Notes: generated by a model not told the origin, from the sequence alone. A stretch of 64,000 nucleotides of DNA from Microcebus murinus (GCF_040939455.1 NC_134112.1:20610501-20674500); one strand, 5' to 3'; shown: positions 9,255-21,339, numbered from the stretch's first letter. Translations and numbers: made by a program.

Positions 9255-9515
9255 GGGAGAAGGTTTTGGCTATGGTTCCCCCTAGGAGTGGTATTCTCCA
9301 AGGGTGTTTGGACATTTGTGGGGCACTTTTGGTGGTTGCCATGCTGGGGAATGGGGCACATTCTCTACAGATAGTTAGTGAGCCGAGGCCAGAGGGGTTA
9401 CATTCTGCAGGGAGAGGAACAATGCTGCAGTGTGAGGAACTACGCTGCAGAGTGAGGAACTGTCCCAAACATCAATAACACCCCCATTAAGAAACCCTGC
9501 CAGCGTCCCCTCTGA
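9255..9515 (+). mobile_element. MER20-like hAT MITE with internal duplication
   Basis: It contains atggttccccctaggagtgg, tgtttggacatttgtggggc, ttttggtggttgcc and ends gaactgtcccaaacatcaat, cattaagaaaccctgcc, the order of MER20. Near 9424-9463 a 20-base unit (gctgcagtgtgaggaacta and gctgcagagtgaggaactg) is tandemly doubled. Confidence 0.7.
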
Positions 9516-9599
9516 CCCAGCGTACGGCCAGCTGTAGGCACCCTGGGAATGAGGTCAAGGCTGCTCTGAGAACAGGCTCCTCACATCCGGTGGCCGTGA

Positions 9600-9780
9600 G
9601 CTGGGGCTTAACTCAGCTTATTCTGTCACCTTTTACAGCTCTGAAAGGTCACTGTTGGGATCCCCATTTTAGGAGATTAAGCTGCTAAGACTCACAGAGG
9701 AAGTAATTTGCCAAAAGTCATGCAACTGGGGAGTGGCAGATACAGAGGACTTTCTCTCTGCTTGAATCTTGGGACTAGCT
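9600..9780 (-). repeat. MIR SINE
   Basis: It contains gaggaagtaatttgccaaaa, gtcatgcaactggggagtgg and the preceding ccccattttaggagatt, MIR read in reverse. Confidence 0.7.
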
Positions 9781-11289
9781 CAGCATGGGGAAGTGGGGCA
9801 TCTGGGAGTTTGTCAGGTTGGCTGAACCAGCCCAGGCTGGAGCAAAACCAGAAAGAAGAGGGACCATTGCTGGCAGGGTGGAGTTGCTGCGCCTTGCAGG
9901 AAGATCAGGTGGAAGAAACAGGTTTATTAATCTGCCTCTCAACAGGTGCCCTCAGTCCTGTGCTTCGCTGTCCCAGTGCAATGGTTTTGCTTCCCTTTTG
10001 TATAATTTCCTGAGGTCATGAAATGGATATGTGGCCAAGAAACAAGACTGTGCAGTTGAATACATGCCCTATCCAGAAATCACTGTCATTGATCCTTCAT
10101 GATTTGAAAGTTCTGTCCCTAGGAAACCATTGAACTTATGATTGTAGCAGGTGATTATACTGATGAGCATTAATTGCAGGCCATATGTAGAAGTTCAGTG
10201 TAATTTGACTCTGGTGAAGGTCCTTGTAAAGGAGAATTTGAATACAGAGTGAATGGTTGTAGAGGGGGAGGTGCAGTGTTTGTTTTTCAGAATAATTTTT
10301 CTTATCTTCTGAGATTTGGGTGTCTGCTGGGGTTTGTATTAAGTGGATTCACAGAGTCTTACTTTCTTTCTGAGGCTACCTGAAATACAAACACATAAAC
10401 ACCTCCCCCCTGAAAAGTGAAGCATGTCTGTAAAAAACAAAACCACTTTTTTCTTGTTGAACCACCTGAGCAGGTACCCCCTTGGTCTCCTGTGATCCTC
10501 CTCAGGGCTTATTGTACGGATGAGAAAATGGGGCTCAGGGAGGGCTTGTCATTTTCCCTCCTCTCCTCAGCGATGGCCTCTGGGGTGTCAGAAGCTAGTG
10601 GGTAAAACTATAGGCTGGGAGAGTGTGAAGTTGGTGGGGTACATGGCAGATAAGCTGTTTCCTTCAAAAAGTCAACCTAGTGGTGTTGTGGAAAATTCTA
10701 GGCCTGTACGGAAGAAGTGTTGCTAGCAGAGGGATGTGTTTCCTATAGCAACCACCACTGGCTCCCCTGCCTATGTTTCTCTCCTTGCGTTGTCCCAGAG
10801 GAGGAAAAACAAGGGGCCCCTAGAGGGCAATCTGCAGCCCCAGGAGCTGAGAGTGAGGTTCCCTGTCCCACCCGTGGACTGCTGGGGACGGGGGCCCAAG
10901 CTGAGGGGAGGAGGCCTGCTGGTAGAAGCTCCTCTCAGAGGGGATGGGGCAGCAGGGCTCTGTGGGTGGCCAAGGCCAAGTGTGACTTGGGTGCATGCAC
11001 TGGGGGCATGGCCCACTCTCCCTGCCGGGCACAGAGCCCCTGGCCTCCCTTGGTGCATTGGCTGAGGACTTTCTCAGCCCAGATGGTCTCTGCTGAGTGT
11101 CTTGTGTGTCTGCCGTCTGCCTGCTTGTCTGTCTGGGTGGCGGCAAGACCTCTGGGCCTTGTATGCCTGGTTGGGGGTGATGGTGGGGAGCAAAGAGCCC
11201 AGGAAGGATACCAGGTGAAATATTCTACAGCCACATCCCAGTATCATGGACTAGTTCCTTCCCCCTCTTATCATCTCAGAGCCAGAGTC
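9781..11289. other. Unassigned intron, GC-richer towards 11200
   Basis: A 243-codon frame (10717-11448, +) is the longest in the window but starts at TTG, lacks domain likeness and its end is MIR sequence. A weak MIR-like patch lies near 10500-10550 (gatgagaaaatggggctcag). Confidence 0.45.
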
Positions 11290-11540
11290 AGGTGGAGCAG
11301 GGCGTGGGGAGAAGTAAGCAAACTGTGCCTCTCCGTCTCTGCTCTGTGGCTCATCCCTCTCCATTCTGCATCCTGGGCAAATCACTTCATCTCTCCGAGC
11401 CTCAGTTTCCTTATGTATAAAATGAGGAGTGTGATCCTTCGTTATTGAGCTGTGGTGAGGATCAAGTGAAGTTATGCAAGAAAAAATTGCTCTATTAATT
11501 CTAAAATGCCCTTCAAATGCTTCTTATTATTAGGGCAGAG
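11290..11540 (+). repeat. MIR SINE
   Basis: catcctgggcaaatcacttc, cgagcctcagtttccttatg, taaaatgaggagtgtgatcc and gaggatcaagtgaagtt follow the MIR sense order. Confidence 0.8.
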
Positions 11541-11699
11541 TTAATACTGGTTAAGGTTCATGTACACCTCTTCACAGCATTTGCACTTCAACCAAGAGAA
11601 ACCAAGTCTTCAGCCTGAGGAATGAGGCTCTCACAATGGGGTTGTAATTGTCTGCCAACAATTGGAGTGTACAGTTTTAGGGGTGCATGTCACCAGAGG

Positions 11700-11835
11700 T
11701 CATCTTGTCTGGGAAACATTGGGCTTTGGAGTCACACAAAGACTTATATTATGACTATCAGGCAAGCCATATAGTTTCACTGAGCCTTGAATTCTTTCTC
11801 TGAAAAAATGGAGCTAGAAACACCCTCCTTTTGGG
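11700..11835 (+). repeat. MIR SINE, diverged
   Basis: gggctttggagtcacacaaa, ggcaagccatatagtttcac, gagccttgaattctttctct, aaaaatggagctagaa follow MIR order. Confidence 0.6.
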
Positions 11836-12294
11836 TGAAGCATGGCCAGAGGAGTGAAGGGCCATGCACAGTGCCTGGCTGTCTTACTGTGGATGCCCAC
11901 TCAGTGTCCCTTCCCTTTGCCTAATCATACGGCGAGTATAGCTGACACTGGCTGGGAGTGGGTGAGGGTCAGTGGTGTGACCTGGAGAGTTGTGGGTGCA
12001 CTCTGTGGGGTGGGCAGCAGGGTGCCTTGTGCAACTGTGCTGGCCCCTGACACCAGAGCCGAGTGAGCACTGGGTACCCTCCTCTCCTCCCAAGCCATGC
12101 AGAGTTCCTGGCATGTCTACCCAGCCTCCACAGACCTGGACAGAGTCTACCTGGGCCATGGGGAAGTTGGGGGTGGTGGGGAGAACAGCATTGCAGGAAT
12201 GACAGTTTTGAGCTTGGCTTGGAGATTAGCCTGGGACACAGCAGGAAGAGGGGACCAGGATGGTTAAATCGGACTTAGTAGAGTCCAGAGCAGT
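11836..12294. other. Unassigned intron
   Basis: Frames on both strands overlap but none has coding support. Confidence 0.45.
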
Positions 12295-12470
12295 CTCTGG
12301 AGTTACACACTTGGGGTTCAAAACCCAAACCCCATCTTCCTGTTGCTCTGACCTTAGAGAGGTGGCATTGCATGGCTAAAGTTAAATGTCCTAAGCTGTA
12401 AAATGGTATCTGTCTTCCTGGGTGGGAAATAAAATGAGATAGTGCAAGTAGAGCTCCTAGCAGGGCTGAC
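12295..12470 (+). repeat. MIR SINE, diverged
   Basis: gtctctggagttacacactt, ggggttcaaaacccaaaccc, ctaagctgtaaaatggtatc, aaaatgagatagtgcaagta follow the MIR sense order. Confidence 0.7.
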
Positions 12471-12845
12471 TTATCCATTGGGCACAGTAGGCATAGTGCT
12501 CAGGCCACAATATTTTTAAGGGCCTATTAAAATATTTTAATTTCTTTTAAAATTAGAAGAAAAATAGACTTTTAGGTCCAATAAAAAGTTGAATAAAATG
12601 TCTTAATTTATAATAAAGTTTTGATGAAGCAAGATGAATAAGCTCTAAAGATCTGCCATCCAACATTTTACATTTAAAAATGCATAAGGATCTTGTGTTA
12701 AGAAATCTTACCACAAAAAATAACAAAAAATTAAAAAATTATAAGAATGTATTCTTCTTCATACCAGTGCAATCCTAAAATATATTTTAAATTTTTAAAA
12801 ATTATTTTTTTGTGGAGGAAGGGGACACAAAGGCAAATGTCTCAT
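12471..12845. repeat. Old AT-rich interspersed repeat, family not named
   Basis: It opens cttatccattgggcacagta, ggcatagtgctcaggccaca and becomes A/T-rich. I recall this opening from a dispersed mammalian repeat but cannot name the family. Confidence 0.4.
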
Positions 12846-12849
12846 TATG

Positions 12850-12990
12850 AAAGTCATAATGTGGCTCTAGCTTCTGGTACAGGGCCTGGCACATTCTAGG
12901 TACTCAAATTGTTAGCTATTATTATTGGTAAGTTAATAAATATTTGCTGAACATAGCACTGAACTTGGCACTGTGAAAGGATAAGGGGAG
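12850..12990 (+). repeat. MIR/L2-type 3' end
   Basis: acagggcctggcacattcta, ggtactcaaattgttagcta, ttattattgg is a MIR closing block; the tail to 12990 (ttgctgaacatagcactgaa) is less certain. Confidence 0.6.
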
Positions 12991-13049
12991 CCAAGGGGAG
13001 AGAAAAGCACCGAGTATTGGAAAACACATAATGGATTTAGAATTGGGAG

Positions 13050-13170
13050 ATGGGATTAGGTTCTTACTAACTTGCTTTTTAATTCTGGGTAAGTCGCTTA
13101 ACATGAACCTCAGTTTCTCCATCTGAAAATGAACTGGTTGGATAAGGAAATCCCTAGGATTCCTGCTACT
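13050..13170 (+). repeat. MIR SINE fragment
   Basis: ttctgggtaagtcgcttaac, gaacctcagtttctccatct, gaaaatgaactggttgg is MIR core in sense. Confidence 0.7.
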
Positions 13171-13689
13171 CCCAGAAGAGGTGAACTTTGAGTACTGATG
13201 GCCATACTAGCCTCCACAGAGTGGAGGAGGTGCAGGGTGAATGGCTGAGTGAGGTGCATGGAGGATTTCTGGTGAAGGATGCTTTGCAGAGTTCAGAGCA
13301 GAGAGAAGGCTGATTACATGTAGAACTAATGAAGAGCTCAGAGTTGAAATTATTTTTGAAGTAAGTATACTAGGCTTTGTGTATACAATTTTGTATAGTT
13401 TTCTTACAGCCAAGTTTGATAACCTATGAGCTAGACTCAAGGAAGGACCAAAGGCAAGTCAATGCGTGTAGCTGCCTATATGCTAACTATTAAATCCCAG
13501 TGGGGAATGGGAGACTAGCTGGAGATTTCCAAGTGTTTTCTTGCCTGCAGGGTTAGCTCCATTCTGATGTGATATGAAACCTTTATGACTTCAATTCTTG
13601 TTACTAGATTTGTTTGTTATGGAGAATAAATGTAATAGATAATAGGTACGGAAGCACCTCGCATGGGTTCTGTTTAGTAAATGCTAGTT
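13171..13689. other. Unassigned intron
   Basis: Nothing recognised. Confidence 0.5.
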
Positions 13690-14055
13690 GGATTTGAGAG
13701 GCAGTTTATGTAGAGGTTAAGAGCATGGATTCTGGAGTTTGACTACCTTTGTTGATTTTTTTTTTCTTTTTAGAGATAGGTCTCTCTTTGTCACTCCAGG
13801 CTGGAGTACAGTGGTGTGATCATAGCTCACTGCTTGAACTTCTAAGCTCAAGCAATCCTCCTGCCTCAGCCTTCTACTAAGTAGCTGGGACTACAGGTAC
13901 ACATCACATACCTGGCTAATTTTTAAAAAAAATTTTTGTGGGGATAGGATCTCATTATGATGCTCAGGCTGGTCTCAAACTATAGGTGTAAGACACTGAG
14001 TCTAGCCCTTGGTTGAATTTTGGCTTCACAGTTTTTTAGTTGTGTATTCTAGGAC
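13690..14055 (+). repeat. MIR SINE split by an AluJ
   Basis: The left part, tagaggttaagagcatggat, tctggagtttgactac, ends at the AluJ. The right part resumes at 14010 with tggcttcacagttttttagt, tgtgtattctaggacaagtt. Confidence 0.65.
13756..14009 (-). mobile_element. AluJ-type SINE, internally deleted
   Basis: T-tail, agagataggtctctctttgt, ggctggagtacagtggtgtg, then gctcaggctggtctcaaac joined straight to ataggtgtaagacactgag. The right part lost a block. Highly diverged, so older than the lemur-type Alus. Confidence 0.85.
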
Positions 14056-14190
14056 AAGTTCATTTACAGATGGAAAAAATGAAGCCCATGTTAAGTGACT
14101 TACCCGGGATAATAAAGAGCAAGTTAGTAAGGACCTAACTCCAGCTCCCAATTGAGTCCAGTACGTGTTTTCCACTACTTGGTGCTTTTC
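14056..14190 (-). repeat. MIR SINE
   Basis: ttacagatggaaaaaatgaa, gcccatgttaagtgacttac, ccgggataataaagagcaag is MIR in reverse, abutting the split MIR. Confidence 0.65.
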
Positions 14191-14214
14191 TCCCCCAGCT
14201 GCTCCCCCTGTCTT

Positions 14215-14330
14215 TCCACAGTGTCAAATTCAGTGCTAAGTTCAGAGGATTAAATGAATTAATACACACCAAGCCCTCAGTATAGTACCTGTATATAGTA
14301 AATTCTATATAAATGTTTTATTATTATATA
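14215..14330 (+). repeat. MIR SINE 3' part
   Basis: gaggattaaatgaattaata, agtatagtacctgtatatag, taaattctatataaatg follow the MIR end. Confidence 0.6.
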
Positions 14331-14709
14331 TTTATAATGTATACTCATAATATATTTCCATAATATTATTATTAACATGAAAATAATAATAACCAAGTCT
14401 GAGTCCTGCTTGATCAAACACCCATATATACTGTTGCTTGAAAAACTGTAGGGATGACCTTGGTCTTCTGCTTTCTGTCGTTCGAAATTGGCATTTCATC
14501 TGTCCTTGGATGTTAGTCTCCTGTACGGTTGTTCTTGATGAATCCATGGTGCCATTGGTGGACCTCCAAGTGTCCCCACTTCCTCAACCCAGATAATCAT
14601 CTTTTAGGATTTGGTATGTTACTTGTGATGGTTTTGCAAAGTGAGTCCCCCTAACTTCGAGGCCCTTGTTAGATGGGCAGCTCTCCTAGGTGGGGATGCT
14701 CTGGGGGAA
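14331..14709. other. AT-rich stretch then unassigned intron
   Basis: ttattattatatatttataa and attattattaacatgaaaat low-complexity DNA to 14390; nothing recognised after. Confidence 0.5.
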
Positions 14710-14930
14710 AGGAAAGGGATGCAGAAGACCTGGGCTATAGACCCAGATCTGGCGCTTCCTGTCCCTGTGGCCATGGGAAAGAGCACACACTTCTCTGAGC
14801 CCCAGGCCCTGCATTAGTAAATGGGCATAACTGTTCCTTCTTTGTGGCGTTGCTGGGAGGGTTCAGTAGGATGAGGAATGTAGGCACCAAGCGCACTCTA
14901 GGTGCCCAGTAATTGGTAGCTTGTTGGTTG
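14710..14930 (+). repeat. MIR SINE
   Basis: agacccagatctggcgcttc, aaatgggcataactgttcct, gggagggttcagtaggatga, gtgcccagtaattggtagc are all MIR blocks in order. Confidence 0.75.
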
Positions 14931-15614
14931 TGATGATGGAGAGACTTTGAAAACTGGGAGTGGGCAAGACTCCCAGACCCACAGCTGCCTCCCTGGATAG
15001 CGCTCACCAGCCTGCCCCTGGCTGCCTCCAATAGCCTCGGCCTAAGTCGCGTGCAGGCACGGCTGCCAGGCTGTCTTTGTTTTAGGTAGGATTTCCTACC
15101 AGGCTGGGGATCTGGAGCGCCTGTCTCACCCCAGCCAAGTGCTTCCAGCTGGGTCTGGGTAATTGGTGCCAGCTGCTCTGGGGAGAGCTGGTTGGCACTT
15201 CCTGTGCTGCTGGCAGGCGGGCTCCGGAGTACAGCAGGAGCTTGGCCTGAGAACCAGGCCTTCCCCGAGGGGCCCTGGGCAGGTGTGGAGGCAGAGTTGC
15301 TAGAAGTTGGTTTTCACTTGGTGGAAGGCAGTGTCTGCTGGACAAAGATCCAAACCACTCAAGACTTTGCCCATGAGTTTTAGGTCACATGTGCTCTGCC
15401 AAGGTTTGTTTTCTCTGAGAAGCAATCACACCACAGTAATTGATTTGCCAACTCCTGCCCCTCCTCTCTGCTTCTCCAAACCGCTGTGCTTCTTCTCTTC
15501 TTGATAACTCCATAGGTGGCTCAGCTATGATTCCCTGGACTTGGAGAAGAAAATAGGAGGATCCACCACTCTGGACTTGCCTTCCTAGTAACCACCAGCA
15601 TGAGAAAGGGCCTT
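14931..15614. other. Unassigned intron
   Basis: Moderate GC, no gene or family recognised. Confidence 0.5.
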
Positions 15615-15725
15615 TTATAAATAGTCTCATTCAGCTCGCGCAGGTCGAAATTAGGCAGATGGAGAGGTACTTGCCAAAGGTCACACTCACGAGTGAGGGC
15701 CTCAATGCAGTTCAGCACCAGGGCT
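15615..15725 (-). repeat. MIR SINE fragment
   Basis: tacttgccaaaggtcacact, tcagcaccagggctctt are MIR reverse-strand blocks. Confidence 0.55.
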
Positions 15726-15884
15726 CTTTTTTGGTTTCATTTTGAGTTTTTGATTTTGCTGTGTTGGACCTGCTGAATTATATTTTTTATTACCCAGACA
15801 TCTTGACTCTTGGAGATTATCTCAAAAAATTATTGTGGTGTATATGGTGGAAAGAATATTCCTTTTTTATTTTGAGACAAACCA
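15726..15884. other. Unassigned intron
   Basis: T-rich, nothing recognised. Confidence 0.5.
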
Positions 15885-16050
15885 TGGTTTGAATTGCTGA
15901 GCTGTGATGTTTATCATTTATGAGATATCTGACCACTTTCTTTACCGTTCTGAATCTTACTTCTTAATCTTGTGAAGTAGGAATGTTATCACATATGATA
16001 TTACATAGAAAAGTGCTGGCCAAATAATAAGACCATTGCAGGTGCTTATA
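15885..16050 (+). repeat. MIR SINE, diverged
   Basis: catggtttgaattgctgagc, ttctgaatcttacttcttaa, tcttgtgaagtaggaatgtt, agaaaagtgctggcc follow MIR order weakly. Confidence 0.45.
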
Positions 16051-16734
16051 AAAATATTAGTTCTTTTCCTTTCTCTTTCCTCCTTCCCTACTTCATGCCA
16101 AACTGAAGGTATTTCAGCTGGCTTAGATGTTTGCCGTATAATCACAAAGTATGGGAACCCTCTAGCCCTTTGGAAGTTTCATCTCTCTGAGAGGGCCCAG
16201 GAGAAAGCTGGCATTGTTTTACTCTGTCTTTGAGCCCAGGAACCCCAAATTGACATAACAGGATTTAAGCAGTGAGTGAAAAACTAGACAGATTTCTATT
16301 TTAAGTTTCCAAGAAAGCCCCACTGTATCTAGTGACTCATCTTCCTTTAACAGCTGGAAGTTACTTTAGCTTTCAAATTTTGGCACGTCAGAAAATATTA
16401 AAGGGGAATCCAGTGTCTTTTAAGAGAGAACCAGCAGGACTCTAAGCCAAGCTAGATCCCAGCCATCTGCTAGGCCCCGGAGAAACCCAATTTTCCAACA
16501 AGATGGATTTTGTTACTTTCTCATCTGGGCCATTCATGAGGATAACTGTTTAAGACAGTGAAAAAAGTTTAAAAGATACAGAATTTAGTCCAGTTGTGTG
16601 AGACTGTAAGCAGTCCTAGTGACTGTTTTGAGGAGGCAGTTAATTTGGGTGATTGTACAAGCTCTTGCCCCCATGTCACTGATGATAATAAAAAGGCTTA
16701 CACCCACTCATTTAACATCCGCTCATTTGCTCTA
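16051..16734. other. Unassigned intron
   Basis: Nothing recognised. Confidence 0.5.
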
Positions 16735-16860
16735 CCCATTACTCTGCAAGACAACTATGAGCAGCTCCATTTTATAGATGGAGAATCTGAGACTCCAAGA
16801 AGTCAGAGAGACTTGTTTCAAAACAGTGATCTGAATCCAGTTTCTACATTTCGGAAACCT
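16735..16860 (-). repeat. MIR SINE
   Basis: ctccattttatagatggaga, atctgagactccaagaagtc, tgatctgaatccag are reverse-strand MIR blocks. Confidence 0.65.
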
Positions 16861-16939
16861 TGGGCATATAAACCAGAAATCTGGGAACCATCTTAGATTC
16901 CTTTTCCTGTGTCCTCACTTCCACCTCATCTCATTAGTA

Positions 16940-17140
16940 TTCAAAGTCCTATAAATCTTCTGATCTGGCTGCCATCCAGCTAAAACCCTCCAGGAACTTC
17001 TTATTGCTTGTAGGATCAAGCCCACATTCCAAAGTAGGGCTCACAGGCCTTCCATGATCAGGTCTTTGCTTTTCTCTGGGCTCATACTTTACAGTGCCCT
17101 ACCTACCCATGGGTTGCAGTCACTCATAGCCCATCTTTGC
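16940..17140 (+). mobile_element. L2 LINE fragment
   Basis: aaaaccctccaggaacttct, aggatcaagcccacattcca, ggccttccatgatcaggtct is the L2 3' region reading in sense. Confidence 0.7.
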
Positions 17141-17600
17141 AGCAGCTTTTGTGTTAGGCACCAGGAGTACAATATGAGCAGAGTAGACTAGCCCTGGCAT
17201 CAAGGCACTGACAGTCCACCGGGTCCTTGGACATTACTGATATAATGGTGTGCTGTTCTCTGATGGCAAGACCAGGATGTGCTGGGAGTGCCAGCAGTGG
17301 TATCTAACCTGTCTGGGGCATCAGAGAGGAGGTGGGAGAGCATCCAGGTGGACCAGGCAGCCTGTGCAGAGGCCCTGTGGCTGCAGGGTGGAGATTGGCT
17401 GTCCAATCGGCAGGGGAGGAGCATAGATGAAGAGCTTGAGCAGAAGTCTATGTGAGGAGTTATGGGCCCATGGAAGGGTTTTGGTCTTTTTCCTGAGAGC
17501 AGTGGAAAGCAACTGACTATTTTAAGCAGAGGGGACATGATCAAATTTGTGTTTATGTGAGTACACTCTGGCTATACTGTGGAGAATCAGTGGGTGAGTG
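17141..17600. repeat. Old interspersed repeat, family not named (pair with 52330)
   Basis: It ends with ttttcctgagagcagtggaa, aagcagaggggacatgatca, aatttgtgtttatgtgagta, ctctggctatactgtggaga. This follows the same widely dispersed element as 52330-52800. I recognise the element but not its name. Confidence 0.45.
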
Positions 17601-17815
17601 TCTATTGAATGGTTTTGCTATTGTGTAATAACTAGCTATTACCATGTGTTTGGCATTCCTTCTCTGTATCTGGGCCTTCCTGTATCCTTCTAATTATTAA
17701 TTCTCTCTTCCAAACAAACCCAAGAAACTTTTGGGCTGCCAGAATAGTAAGGTGGTCCTTGGGGGCTGAAGGTTCTCTTAATTTGCCTAATTACTTAATT
17801 CATTTTTTATCAAAA
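17601..17815. other. Unassigned intron
   Basis: Nothing recognised. Confidence 0.45.
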
Positions 17816-18060
17816 TGAAGATAGCATTATTAATTTTATTTGCCTGTAAAAATGATCGATATTTATTTTAGGAACTCAGGAAAGAAAATCTCATTATCCA
17901 GAGATGACCTCTCTTAATATCCTATCCTGGGTTCACACAATATTTTATTGCATTTCTATTTAAATGGGATCATACATGTTGTTCTTTTAACCTACTTTTT
18001 AAAACTTAATCATATATATGGATATCTTAAATTACTCAGCTTTCTTGCTCTCTCTAACTT
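17816..18060 (-). mobile_element. Old L1M fragment
   Basis: atttaaatgggatcatacat, ttttaacctactttttaaaa, cttaatcatatatatggata is a familiar L1M 3' region in reverse. Confidence 0.55.
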
Positions 18061-18239
18061 AGTACTTAGGCCCTCTTTTGTGCTCATATTAGCTTCCTTA
18101 ATCCTGAATGCCCCATGTGGCAGGCAAAAGTTATCTCAGTGTTTCACAGAATGGCCTGTTTGGGTAGTGGTGTCTCACCAGTTCTACACATACACATTTT
18201 ATATACAACCATACATACCATATATACTTATGCTCTCTC

Positions 18240-18735
<496 letters not shown>

Positions 18736-19224
18736 GTTCAAGCTTGACTGTGCATGGGCGATGTCAGAGAAAGGACCCTTCTTACACCTGCGAGACATGC
18801 CTTTGGTAGAATTCCAAAGCACTTTTGGAACATCCAGCATCTCCTCTTAGCATCCCAATGAGGGGGTTTATGACTTTATATGAGAGAAACTGGATATTAA
18901 GTTATTAGGACCAGAATGTTTCTTATAGTTTATTTCAGTTGAGCATTCAGTTGGTCACTCAATCCTTCATTCATTCTCCTGTAAACATTTGTTGAGTGTC
19001 CATTTACTGCCCTGCTAGTGTAGGGAGACATTAGACAATTTTTTGTACTTGAAAAGTGTGTGGGCTTTTGGGGAGACTGACATTGAGAAACAGCATGCCT
19101 GGGCCAAGAGCTGTTTGAGGGATTTATAAAGGATGGGGGTATAAAAGATTTATAAAGGATGCCCCTGTTGACAGGGGCAGGAGTCGACAAAGGCTTGGAC
19201 TCAGTTTTCTCCATTCCTGTTTTA
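18736..19224. other. Unassigned intron
   Basis: A weak MIR-like segment (attctcctgtaaacatttgt, tgagtgtccatttactgccc) near 18970-19025; otherwise nothing. Confidence 0.4.
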
Positions 19225-19368
19225 TCTTTCCTGTCCTTCCTGCCCTCCTGTCCTCTTTTCTCCTGTACCCTCCCTTTCCTCCCCTATCCTCTCTTCCCCC
19301 TTCCTCCCTTCCCTCCACTGTTCTTCCTTCCTGTTCCTTTTTTTCCCTTTCTTTCCCTTTCCTTCAGC
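19225..19368. repeat. Polypyrimidine (CCTT)n-like tract
   Basis: About 140 bases nearly all C/T on the + strand, producing a purine-coded EGRKGEER-type frame on the minus strand. Confidence 0.8.
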
Positions 19369-19369
19369 T

Positions 19370-19514
19370 TTATTGAGGTATAATTTACATACAGTAAAAT
19401 TCACTCATTTTTAGGATGACTTTCAATGATTTTTAGTAAATTCACAGAGTTGTTCAGTCATCACCATATATAAGTACTTCATTCTGTTTTATTTTGAATA
19501 ATATTCCATTATAT

Positions 19515-19554
<40 letters not shown>

Positions 19555-19815
19555 TATCCATTCACCAACTGGTGGACACAGGTTGTTTCCAATTTTTGGC
19601 TATTATGAATAATGCTGCTATAAACATTTACATATAAGTCTTTGTGTGAATGTATGTTTTCAGTCTCTTGGTCGATTGCCAGGAGCAGAATTGCTGGATT
19701 GTATGGTAATTTAATGTGACTTTTAAGGAACTGTCAAACTTTTCTAAAATGTCTACACTGTCTGTACCATTGTATAATTCCACCAGCAGTGTGTGAGAGT
19801 TCTTGAACTGAGTTT
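19370..19815 (-). mobile_element. Old L1M 3' region with internal (TA)n
   Basis: agctttattgaggtataatt, gtttatccattcaccaactg, ttatgaataatgctgctata and attccaccagcagtgtgtga are reverse-strand L1 landmarks. A (TA)n run at 19518-19549 interrupts. Confidence 0.8.
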
Positions 19816-19839
19816 TAAAGAAGTGGGAATCAGCTAGGG

Positions 19840-20020
19840 CAGTGGTTCTCAAACATTGCAGGGACAGGGCCAGCTGCAGAAGAACCCATGGAAAGCTTGT
19901 TAAAGATTTCTGGGCCCCGTGCTTTAGAGATTCCAGTTCCATAGTTGTGAGTGGGGCTCAGGCATGTACATTTTTAGAAAGCTATCTAAGCCATTCTGAT
20001 GTTCAGCCTCAGGAATCGCT
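19840..20020 (+). mobile_element. MER5A-like hAT MITE
   Basis: cagtggttctcaaacattgc, aaagcttgttaaagatttct, gggccccgtgctttagagat, gtgaatttt-like acatttttagaaagctat is MER5A order in sense. Confidence 0.75.
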
Positions 20021-20339
20021 GAGCTGGATGAGGTTGGAGATGGAGCAGGCAGGAGAGAAATTTGGGGAATATTCTGGGCAGAGAAAACACCATGTGGAAG
20101 AATAGTGTGATATGTAGGCTGGGGAGGTGGTGGTGGTGGGGATGGGTTGTGGGCAGGAGAGAGAGAGAAACAGAGAGACCAGTTAGGAGACTCTTGTATT
20201 GGTCCAATTAAGGCTTAATAAGGAACCAGTTAATCCATTGATCTATCCATCTAGTTTTCTGTGAAACTTTTTCTTTCTTTTTTTTTTTTTTCCTTAAGTT
20301 TGCGAGATCTGAACTCTGTGAAACTTTTTAAGGGGAACT
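20021..20339. other. Unassigned intron with short G-rich and T-rich runs
   Basis: ggtggtggtggtggggatgg near 20124 and a T-run at 20279; nothing else. Confidence 0.5.
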
Positions 20340-20515
20340 AACTTTTTTGAGTACTAGGCTCTAGGCTAAGAGTTTATGTTTAATTTTCAACAACCCTTTT
20401 GACTCATTATTATTCTCAGTTTAAAGATGAGGACACTGAGGCTCAGGAGATTAAGTAATAGGGCTTGGACTTGAAACCAGTTCTGTCTGGCTCCTTCCAC
20501 GATAGTAGTTTGCCC
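20340..20515 (-). repeat. MIR SINE
   Basis: ctcagtttaaagatgaggac, actgaggctcaggagattaa, gtaatagggcttggacttga are reverse-strand MIR blocks. Confidence 0.75.
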
Positions 20516-21339
20516 CTACTCTACACAGAGTACCATTCTAGTGCTGTGTGAATGGGGTCTTGGGATTTCATATTCATCGTGGGAGGATTCATCATGCATT
20601 CTAGTATTGCAGTTGATTCTCTGGCTTGCTGTGCAGCCACTGCTATTCGCCATTTTTTCTGTGGGTTAGAGGTGTATTAGAGTTTCTCTAATGGAAATGA
20701 CAATATTTAAATGTGCTAGGGAGATGAAGTATAAGATACCTTAGTTAAACACTTGGAAGCTTTGGCTCATGTCAGCTTCAGTAAAAGTCCTGTGCTGCTT
20801 CTTCCCTCCTGGTCCCTGTTGATCAAGGGAGCATTTACTGATTGTGGCAGAACTTGACCCTGAACCTCTGGTGGCTGTCAGTCTGAGCTCTGCAGGAGTG
20901 GAAGATTAAGGCTATCTGTGAATCAGGCATTGGAGTTCTGTGGCAGGGCTGTTTTCTGAGTTGGATGCGTGATGAGGGGAAACTTGTAGTAATTACTAAA
21001 CATATGCCCCTAATGAGGTCTCTGCTGGATTTCCAGCTGGCAGCAAGAGCTCTGCATTGGGACAGGAATGTCGAAGTCACTGGATCATTATGTGACATCA
21101 CATCCTCTCCTTGTTGTCATAGCAGCTGTAATCATCCCAGTAAAAGTGTCCCTCAGGGTGATGGCAAGCCATGTCTTTCTCTGTTAATGGGGATCCATGG
21201 TGTTTCTTTCATGCTAAGGAGAAAAAAGCAACTAGCATGCCAGTTCTCTTTGAAAGGAGAAAAAGCTTAATTTCTGCATATTGTTGCTACTATTGTTATC
21301 ATTTTAACAATTATTGTGCAAGTTGTATATGTCAATTGT
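20516..21339. other. Unassigned intron
   Basis: No gene or family recognised. Confidence 0.5.

Noticed and set aside
10717..11448. Longest open frame in the window (243 codons, +)
   Set aside because: Starts at TTG rather than ATG, no domain likeness, and its last ~50 codons lie in a MIR SINE. Moderately GC-rich DNA gives such frames by chance.
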